The position numbers and the translations under genes were made by a program. Below, piece by piece: positions 50,175 to 55,270 of a stretch of 55,270 nucleotides of DNA; the stretch's first letter is position 1; each line of letters starts with the position of its first letter. Source of the DNA: Streptomyces sp. AcH 505 (GTDB lineage: Bacteria > Actinomycetota > Actinomycetes > Streptomycetales > Streptomycetaceae); the NCBI RefSeq assembly GCF_000818175.1, contig NZ_JTIY01000002.1, positions 1,158,284-1,213,553 on the forward strand, given 5' to 3'. The notes under the pieces are model-generated. The model was given only the letters and a program-made list of their open reading frames with translations, searched no databases and was not told the DNA's origin.

Positions 50175-50214
50175 GAGAACCACCGAGAACCACCGAGAAC
50201 CACCGAGAACCATC
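50175..50214 (+). repeat. Four tandem 10-base repeats before precursor 2
   Basis: The unit GAGAACCACC occurs at 50175-50184, 50185-50194 and 50195-50204, and once more with one change (GAGAACCATC) at 50205-50214. It lies 16 bases before the second precursor start, immediately ahead of its ribosome site, and so belongs to the leader of that message. Confidence 0.9.
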
Positions 50215-50229
50215 CCAGAAGGAGAAGAC

Positions 50230-50361
50230 ATGGAGAGCGACCTCGATGCCCTGCAACTGCTGACGGGCGAGGAGGCCCAGGAGCAGTCGCTGATCCTCTG
50301 TGAGGGACACACCTGCAACGGTGGCAGCACCTGTGCCATCAGCTGCAACGTCACCAACTGA
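50230..50361 (+). CDS. Lanthipeptide precursor 2
   Basis: A 43-residue peptide. The leader begins MESDLDALQLL, with the same phi-x-x-L-Q motif (LDALQ, residues 5-9) as precursor 1, and continues GEEAQEQS. The core has cysteines at 24, 29, 35 and 39 with Thr/Ser at T28, S33, T34 and S38, and ends ISCNVTN. Cys spacing (4, 5 and 3 residues between) differs from precursor 1 (3, 3 and 5), so the ring patterns must differ. AAGGAG lies six bases before the ATG at 50230. It is a second substrate of the same synthetase, perhaps the partner of a two-peptide product. Confidence 0.9.
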   Translation: MESDLDALQLLTGEEAQEQSLILCEGHTCNGGSTCAISCNVTN

Positions 50362-50373
50362 CCTGACGTGAGG

Positions 50374-50414
50374 CCGGTGACCGGTGCGGCCAGTGGGAGC
50401 GCACCGGTCACCGG
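50374..50414 (+). terminator. Perfect hairpin after the precursor genes
   Basis: CCGGTGACCGGTGCG (50374-50388) and CGCACCGGTCACCGG (50400-50414) form a perfect 15-base stem with an 11-base loop, 12 bases after the precursor 2 stop. The LanD-like gene starts 25 bases later. It probably attenuates or stabilises transcripts so that precursors are made in excess over the enzymes downstream. Confidence 0.75.
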
Positions 50415-50438
50415 ACCGGAGAAGAGCGGAGAGCAACG

Positions 50439-51086
50439 GTGACAACCGACCCCACGCCACAGCTGCGCGGCGCACGACGCGACGGGCTGCCACCGCTCGT
50501 CCTGCCACGTGGGCATCTGCTGTTCGTCGCGGCGGGCGGCATCTCCGTCACCGCCCTGCCCGAGTGGGTCATGCTGGCGCGGACGCGGTACGGCTGGTCG
50601 GTGCGGGTATGCCTGACCCACTCCGCGGCGTCCCTGGTGTCCCGTCAGGCGCTGGCCGCCGTCGCGCAGTCGCCGGTCGAAGGCCCCGACTGGGACACCT
50701 CGCAGGGCGTGGTGCCGCACAAGGAGCTCGCCGAGTGGGCCGACCTGGTCATCGTGGCTCCCGCGACCACCAACTTCATCGCCAAGTGCGCTGCGGGGAT
50801 GACCGACAGCCTGGCCCTGACGACGGTCATCTGCACATCCGCACCCACCTTCTTCGCCCCCGCGATCCCCGAAGGCGCCCTGGCCCGCCCGTCGGTCCGC
50901 CGCAACCTGGAACTGCTGGAGCAGGACGGTCATCATGTCGTCCCGATGGCACCCGCGGTCTCCGCACATGACGGCACCCCGGTCTCCGCCGGCATGCCCT
51001 CCCTGCTGAGTACGTTGCGGTACGCCGCACGCATGCTGTCCGCGCGCACCGGGGAGGCGAGCGGTGACCACCCTCGAACAGCGTGA
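50439..51086 (+). CDS. LanD-like flavoprotein (HFCD family Cys decarboxylase type)
   Basis: A 215-residue flavoprotein of the homo-oligomeric FMN-containing Cys decarboxylase family. The N-terminal strand and loop are GHLLFVAAGGISVTALPEWV. The catalytic His (residue 94) sits in VPHKELAEWADLVIVAPATTN, read here as VPHKELAEWAD then LVIVAPATTN. Next comes the FMN loop FIAKCAAGMTDSLAL and TFFAPAIPEGALARP, where EpiD-type enzymes hold their substrate clamp. LanD enzymes decarboxylate a C-terminal Cys to an aminoenethiol that closes an AviCys ring. Neither precursor here ends in Cys. GTG 50439 follows GGAGAG. The gene overlaps the next ABC gene by 23 bases. Confidence 0.85.
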   Translation: MTTDPTPQLRGARRDGLPPLVLPRGHLLFVAAGGISVTALPEWVMLARTRYGWSVRVCLTHSAASLVSRQALAAVAQSPVEGPDWDTSQGVVPHKELAEWADLVIVAPATTNFIAKCAAGMTDSLALTTVICTSAPTFFAPAIPEGALARPSVRRNLELLEQDGHHVVPMAPAVSAHDGTPVSAGMPSLLSTLRYAARMLSARTGEASGDHPRTA

Positions 51087-52818
51087 CTCCGCCACCCATG
51101 GCGGGCGCCTGCTCAAGGACGTCGCACACGACACGCGGCGGCCGTTGACGCTGCTCGTGCTGGTGATGGTCACCCGCGTCGGGATCTCGATCGCCGTCCC
51201 GGCGCTGCTCTCCGCGGCCGTCAACGCGGTGCTCGACGGCGACAGCGCAGGGCACGGGAGCCGGGCGCTCCTGTGGGGCGCCGCCGTCGCCGCCATCGCG
51301 CTGTGCGACGCGGTGATGGGCCCGCTGGGAGCCGCCGGAACGGGGCGTGGAACGCGCCTGCTGCGCGGAAGGATCATCAGGCAACTGCTCGCGCTCCAGC
51401 CACGTTCGCCGCTTCCCCCGGGTGAGGCGGTCACCCAGATCACCCAGGCCGCACCGCAGGCCGGCGCGCTGCCCGCGGCGGCTGCGCAGTCCGCGGTCTC
51501 ACTGGCGGGGGCGCTCGCGGGCTTCGGCGCCCTCTGGGCGATCGACCTGCGGACCGCGGCTGCCTTCACCCTGGGCGTGCCCCTGTCGGTGCTGATAGCC
51601 CGGCGGTTCGTCGGCCGGGTGACCGAGGCGCAGAGCGCCTATCTGGGTGCGCAGGCGGACCTTGCGACCCGGCTGCTCGGCGCGCTGACCGGGGCGAGGA
51701 CGATCCGCGCCTCGGGAACACTGGCCACGGAGACCGAACGCGTCCTGGCCCCGTTGGGTGCCGTGTCGGCCGCCGGACACGCGATGTGGCGGCTGCAGAA
51801 GTCGACTGTCTGGCAGTTCGGGCTACTGGTGTCGCTCACCGAAGCGCTGGCACTCGCCGTGGCGGGACTCGGCGTCGCACAGGGCCGGTTGTCCCCGGGA
51901 GAGCTCCTGGCCGTGGCCGGCTACGTCAAACTCGCCATCGGCGCACTCCAGCAGGTGGACGCCCTGCTGTCGCTCGCGCAGGCCCGCGCGGCCGCCGGCC
52001 GGATCGCCGGCGCCCTCGGCCATCCCCTGCCCGCCGCCGGCCCGGTCACCGGTACGACGGGGCCGGGGACCGTCCTGCTGAAGGACGTCACCGTCCGCTC
52101 CGCCGGCGGTTCCCTGGTCCTCGACCGGGCACACCTGGCCCTGCCCGCAGGCCGGTCGATGGCCCTGGTCGGCAGGACCGGCGCGGGCAAGAGCGTACTG
52201 GCGGGGCTGCTCGGCCGGCTGGGCGACCCCGACGAGGGAGAAGTCGTACTCGACGGCGTACCCGTGCGGGACCTGACCTTCGACGAACTGCGGAACGCCG
52301 TGACGTACGCCTTCGAGCGCCCGGCGCTGATCGGGGAGAGCGTCCATGACGTGATCGCCTACGGCAGACCGGATGTGAGCCGCCGGGCGGTGGAGCAGGC
52401 CGCGAGGGCGGCGCGGGCCGACGGCTTCATCCGCAGGCTGCCCGCAGGCTACGACACGCCGTCGGCCCACGCGCCCCTGTCCGGCGGCGAACGACAGCGG
52501 CTCGGGCTGGCGCGGGCGCTGGTCAGGCCCGCCCGGGTGTACGTACTCGACGACGCGACCTCCGGGCTCGACACGGTCACCGAGGCCGAGGTGAGTGAGG
52601 CGGTGACCGGCGCGCTGTCCGGGCGGACCCGGCTCGTCGTGGCGCACCGCGTCACCACGGCCGCACGCTGTGACGCCGTCGCCTGGCTGCACGAGGGACG
52701 GATCCGCGCGGTGGGACCGCACCGCGAGTTGTGGCACCACCCGGACTACCGCGCGGTCTTCTCGGCCGACGCTGATCCGGCGACCGAGCGGGAGGTGCCG
52801 TGGCCTTCACCGGTGTGA
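51064..52818 (+). CDS. ABC half-transporter, lanthipeptide export (first subunit)
   Basis: A 584-residue protein with an N-terminal membrane domain of about six helices (LLVLVMVTRVGISIAVPALL, then GALWAIDLRTAAAFTLGVPL) and a C-terminal ATPase. Walker A is GRTGAGKS, signature LSGGERQRLGLARAL, H-loop VVAHRVTT. Walker B reads VYVLDDATSGLD, with Asp where the catalytic Glu normally stands. There is no C39 peptidase domain, so leader removal must be done elsewhere. GTG 51064 overlaps the LanD-like gene, and the stop overlaps the second ABC gene by 19 bases. It resembles RamA/AmfB-type exporters. Confidence 0.9.
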   Translation: MTTLEQRDSATHGGRLLKDVAHDTRRPLTLLVLVMVTRVGISIAVPALLSAAVNAVLDGDSAGHGSRALLWGAAVAAIALCDAVMGPLGAAGTGRGTRLLRGRIIRQLLALQPRSPLPPGEAVTQITQAAPQAGALPAAAAQSAVSLAGALAGFGALWAIDLRTAAAFTLGVPLSVLIARRFVGRVTEAQSAYLGAQADLATRLLGALTGARTIRASGTLATETERVLAPLGAVSAAGHAMWRLQKSTVWQFGLLVSLTEALALAVAGLGVAQGRLSPGELLAVAGYVKLAIGALQQVDALLSLAQARAAAGRIAGALGHPLPAAGPVTGTTGPGTVLLKDVTVRSAGGSLVLDRAHLALPAGRSMALVGRTGAGKSVLAGLLGRLGDPDEGEVVLDGVPVRDLTFDELRNAVTYAFERPALIGESVHDVIAYGRPDVSRRAVEQAARAARADGFIRRLPAGYDTPSAHAPLSGGERQRLGLARALVRPARVYVLDDATSGLDTVTEAEVSEAVTGALSGRTRLVVAHRVTTAARCDAVAWLHEGRIRAVGPHRELWHHPDYRAVFSADADPATEREVPWPSPV

Positions 52819-54626
52819 GCACGAGACTGCGCGCGACGGCGCTCCGCAGCCCCGCGGCACAGCTGTTGGCGCAGTCACTGCGCGGCTCCGGCCGCCCCCT
52901 GCGGCGTATCGCCTGCTGGTCGGTGCTGGAGGCAGGCCCTGCCCTGGGATCGGGCTGGTCGCTCGCCGCAGCGCTGGACCGGGGGTTCCTCGCGGGTGAA
53001 CCCGCCGAGGGGCTGATGTGGATCGGGCTTCTCGCCCTGTTGTACGTCGCCAGGGCCGTGGCGGAGCGCGCGCTCTTCGACCCGCTGGCCGCCTGCATCG
53101 AGCCGATGCGGGACGCGCTGGTGACCACCGTGGTCGGCGCGACACTCCGCCAGGCCGTCCGGGACGGCAGTGGCGCGGACGCGGCCGGTGTGTCGCGGAT
53201 GACCAGCCAGGTCGACACGGTGCGGCTGGTTGTGGGCGCGCTGATGCGGACAGCCCGTCCGCTCGCGGTCACCCTGGTCGCCACCCTCATCGGTCTTGCC
53301 GCGCTCGCCCCTGTGCTCGCCGCCGTGGTCGTACTGCCGCTCGTCGCCGCGCTCGTCGCCTTCCTCGTCTCCATGAGGGCCGTGAGCCGGCGCAGGAGAA
53401 CGGCGGTCGTCGCCGAGGAGGACGTGGCAGCGTCCACCGGGGCCGTGCTGGCCGCCGGCCGGGACATCGCTGCCATCGGCGCGACGGAATTCGCCTGCGC
53501 GAGCGCCGAGCACAGCGTCCGGGCCAGCGCCCAGGCGTCCGTCGCGGTTGCCTGGGCAGCCGCAGCGCGCGTTCCCATCGTCCTGCTCGGCGGCCAACTC
53601 CCACTCTTTTTGCTCCTGTTGGTTGGCCCCGCGTTGGTCACCGGCGGGACGGCCAGCGCCGGTGAGGTGGTCGGAGCGACGCTGTACGTCAGCAGCAGCC
53701 TGGTGCCCGCCCTTCAGATGCTGACCGGTACGGTGGCCGGACTGTGGAGCCAACTCCACGTCGTACTGGAACGGCTGGCCGCCGTGACGGAACCGTCCGA
53801 CGACCCGTCGCCGGACCAGGTACGCGCGGACGCGCCGACGGGCCACGCCGTGCGGGTCGAGAATCTGACGTTCGCCTACGGGCCGCACGCCGAACCGGTG
53901 CTGAAGGACGTGCGGCTGACCATCGCGGAGGGCGACCACCTCGTCGTGGTCGGAGCGAGCGGTGTCGGCAAGTCGACCCTGGCCGGGCTGCTCGCCGGTC
54001 TGGAACGGCCGTCCGGCGGCGAGGTCCTGATCGGAGGGCGGCGGGTCGACGACCTCCCCGAGACCGAGCGTCCGGGCGTTGTCGCGCTGCTGCCGCAGGA
54101 GGCGTACGTCTTCCGCGGAACCCTCCGCGACAACCTCCGCTATCTCGCCCCCGAAGCGGATACGGCGGCCGTCGACGCCGCAGCACTCGCGGTGGGTCTT
54201 AGGCCCGTGGTGGACCGGCTCGGCGGCTACGACGTGCTGCTCGACGATCCGGCGGCCTCGCTGTCCAGTGGCGAACGGCAACTCGTCGCAGCCGCGCGTA
54301 CCTATCTGTCGACCGCGCCCGTTGTCCTGCTCGACGAGGCCACCTGCCACCTCGACATGGCGAGTGAGGCGGTGGTGGAGGCGGCCTTCGCCGCCAGGCC
54401 CGGCACGCTCGTCGTCGTCGCCCACCGCCTCGCGTCGGCCCTGCGCGGGCGACGCGTACTGCTGCTCGACGGCACCCGGGTGGTCTGCGGCACGCACGCC
54501 GAACTGCTGGGCACGGAGCCCGGCTATGCCGCGCTCGTGGGCCACTGGGACGGCACGGCGCCGCACGTTCCGCGCCCGCGCCCCGTACTCGCCACCGTGC
54601 CGCACCCGGCAGAGCGGCCGGAGTGA
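52800..54626 (+). CDS. ABC half-transporter, lanthipeptide export (second subunit)
   Basis: A 608-residue protein with membrane helices (for example PLAVTLVATLIGLAALAPVL) and an ATPase domain. Walker A is VGASGVGKST, the signature is LSSGERQLVAAARTYL (LSSGE), and Walker B is VVLLDEATCHLD with the catalytic Glu intact. The H-loop is VVAHRLAS. Together with the first subunit it would form a heterodimer with one full and one degenerate ATP site. GTG 52800 is preceded by GGGAGG. No peptidase domain is present. It is the last gene of the operon and converges on the LuxR-type regulator. Confidence 0.9.
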   Translation: MAFTGVSTRLRATALRSPAAQLLAQSLRGSGRPLRRIACWSVLEAGPALGSGWSLAAALDRGFLAGEPAEGLMWIGLLALLYVARAVAERALFDPLAACIEPMRDALVTTVVGATLRQAVRDGSGADAAGVSRMTSQVDTVRLVVGALMRTARPLAVTLVATLIGLAALAPVLAAVVVLPLVAALVAFLVSMRAVSRRRRTAVVAEEDVAASTGAVLAAGRDIAAIGATEFACASAEHSVRASAQASVAVAWAAAARVPIVLLGGQLPLFLLLLVGPALVTGGTASAGEVVGATLYVSSSLVPALQMLTGTVAGLWSQLHVVLERLAAVTEPSDDPSPDQVRADAPTGHAVRVENLTFAYGPHAEPVLKDVRLTIAEGDHLVVVGASGVGKSTLAGLLAGLERPSGGEVLIGGRRVDDLPETERPGVVALLPQEAYVFRGTLRDNLRYLAPEADTAAVDAAALAVGLRPVVDRLGGYDVLLDDPAASLSSGERQLVAAARTYLSTAPVVLLDEATCHLDMASEAVVEAAFAARPGTLVVVAHRLASALRGRRVLLLDGTRVVCGTHAELLGTEPGYAALVGHWDGTAPHVPRPRPVLATVPHPAERPE

Positions 54627-54664
54627 GGGCTGGAGTGGGCGGCCCGAGCAGAGCGGGACAGCGA

Positions 54665-55270
54665 TCAACCGCGGGGCGCGGAACGTAGAGCGGGGTCGGA
54701 AGGACCCCGGCTGTCGGACAGCGCCAAGGCCGGTCGCGCCGTTGCGAACGTGGCCACCAGTGCCGCCCGCGACCGGGTGCCCGTCTTACGGAAGACGCGG
54801 GTGAGATGGGCTTCGACGGTCTTGACGGAGACGAACAGGGCGCCCGCGATGTCCCGGTTGGACAGGCCGCGGCAGACCATGCGCAGGATCTGGCGCTCGC
54901 GCTGCGAGAGACCGGTCTCCGGGGCGTCCTCGCCGTCCGTGTCACCTGACACGCGCGGATGACGGGCGCCGATCGCACGCTGGACGTCGACGGCCAGGTG
55001 CCGTAGGTACTGCGAACCGCACTGCTCGGCGCGGCGCTTCGTGAGCCCGGTGTGGAAGGCGGCCTCCGACAGGTGGTCCGTGCTGATCAGCCGTCGGGCC
55101 AGCAGCAGCCGGACACGGCATTCCAGTAGCAGGGACCCGTCGTGCGCGTGCTGTTCGACCACGTCCGTCAGCAACGGGATCGCGTCCCGGTCGGGGGCGA
55201 GCGCCGCTTCGGCCAGGAGCACGGCGGCACGGTCGGCGGGGAGCCGCGAGGCATCAGCGGCGGCGCGAGC
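54665..55270 (-). CDS. LuxR-type regulator, C-terminal part (cut by window edge)
   Basis: The frame is open to the right edge, so the N-terminus is missing; about 201 residues are visible. The last 70 or so contain a LuxR/NarL helix-turn-helix: LSQRERQILRMVCRGLSNRD, then IAGALFVSVKTVEAHLTRVF and RKTGTRSRAALV. The upstream part is helical and repetitive in style (AEAALAPDRDAIPLL, then LLECRVRLLLARRL), typical of the large LAL-type regulators with TPR-like middle regions. It converges on the exporter genes and probably controls the lanthipeptide cluster, as regulators beside ram/amf clusters do. Internal GTG 55222 is not the true start. Confidence 0.8.
   Translation of the reverse strand, partial: ARAAADASRLPADRAAVLLAEAALAPDRDAIPLLTDVVEQHAHDGSLLLECRVRLLLARRLISTDHLSEAAFHTGLTKRRAEQCGSQYLRHLAVDVQRAIGARHPRVSGDTDGEDAPETGLSQRERQILRMVCRGLSNRDIAGALFVSVKTVEAHLTRVFRKTGTRSRAALVATFATARPALALSDSRGPSDPALRSAPRG

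Noticed and set aside
50175..50214. Possible CRISPR-like array in the 10-base repeats
   Set aside because: The units are 10 bases long and contiguous without spacers, so this is a simple tandem repeat.

Overview
The window reads as chromosomal DNA of a Streptomyces or a close streptomycete. Base composition is very GC-rich, start codons are often GTG, and Shine-Dalgarno sites of the GGAGG type are common. Several families typical of that group are recognisable (DUF6000, DUF6510, DUF6355, DUF6924 and a SAVMC3_10250/DUF7019-like protein). There are also large secreted glycoside hydrolases and a lanthipeptide cluster. No rRNA, tRNA, CRISPR array or intact insertion sequence was seen.

Layout. 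1-1170: the end of a condensation-domain-like acyltransferase and a nitroreductase pseudogene with an internal deletion. 1414-6739: an alpha/beta hydrolase, a coupled pair of secreted proteins (sialidase-like enzyme and ricin-type lectin), a DUF6000 protein and an unknown Cys-containing protein. 6956-11028: a tightly overlapping operon of ECF sigma factor, zinc-finger anti-sigma/membrane protein, ABC ATPase and two membrane proteins. 11228-13951: a secreted GH97 enzyme. 14158-15625: a JmjC-type oxygenase preceded on the same strand by a 57-residue peptide gene, a possible small RiPP locus. 15866-16556: two small proteins, one a Cys-rich zinc-ribbon type. 16784-19818: a response regulator and an unusual double-module sensor kinase whose 3' end runs into a transposase remnant.

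20048-25476: an operon of a DUF7019-like protein, a Ser/Thr kinase with TPR-like and WD40 propeller regions, and an FHA-Ser/Thr kinase. 25791-27425: a molybdopterin oxidoreductase, flavin reductase and DUF6510 operon. 27796-30882: an AraC-type regulator, an NTF2-like protein, and a quinone-type oxidoreductase divergent from an ArsR-type regulator. 31223-39114: a carbohydrate locus with a duplicated LacI-type operator, a GH92 alpha-mannosidase-type enzyme and a Tat-exported GH2 enzyme. Both enzymes carry discoidin domains, and one of those in GH2 appears circularly permuted. 39468-40893: a fulvocin-C-related bacteriocin-like protein and a secreted DUF6355 protein. 41557-46693: a flavin monooxygenase, unknown proteins, a duplicated DUF6924 protein, and an SDR/SRPBCC pair.

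47184-55270 is the most coherent biosynthetic unit. It holds a LanL-type (class IV) lanthionine synthetase, two different precursor peptides, a LanD-like flavoprotein, two ABC half-transporters and, convergent, a LuxR-type regulator cut by the window edge. The layout recalls ram/amf loci. The added LanD-like enzyme is puzzling because neither precursor ends in Cys. Both instead end in Cys followed by four residues of the form x-V-T-x, which suggests tail removal before decarboxylation.
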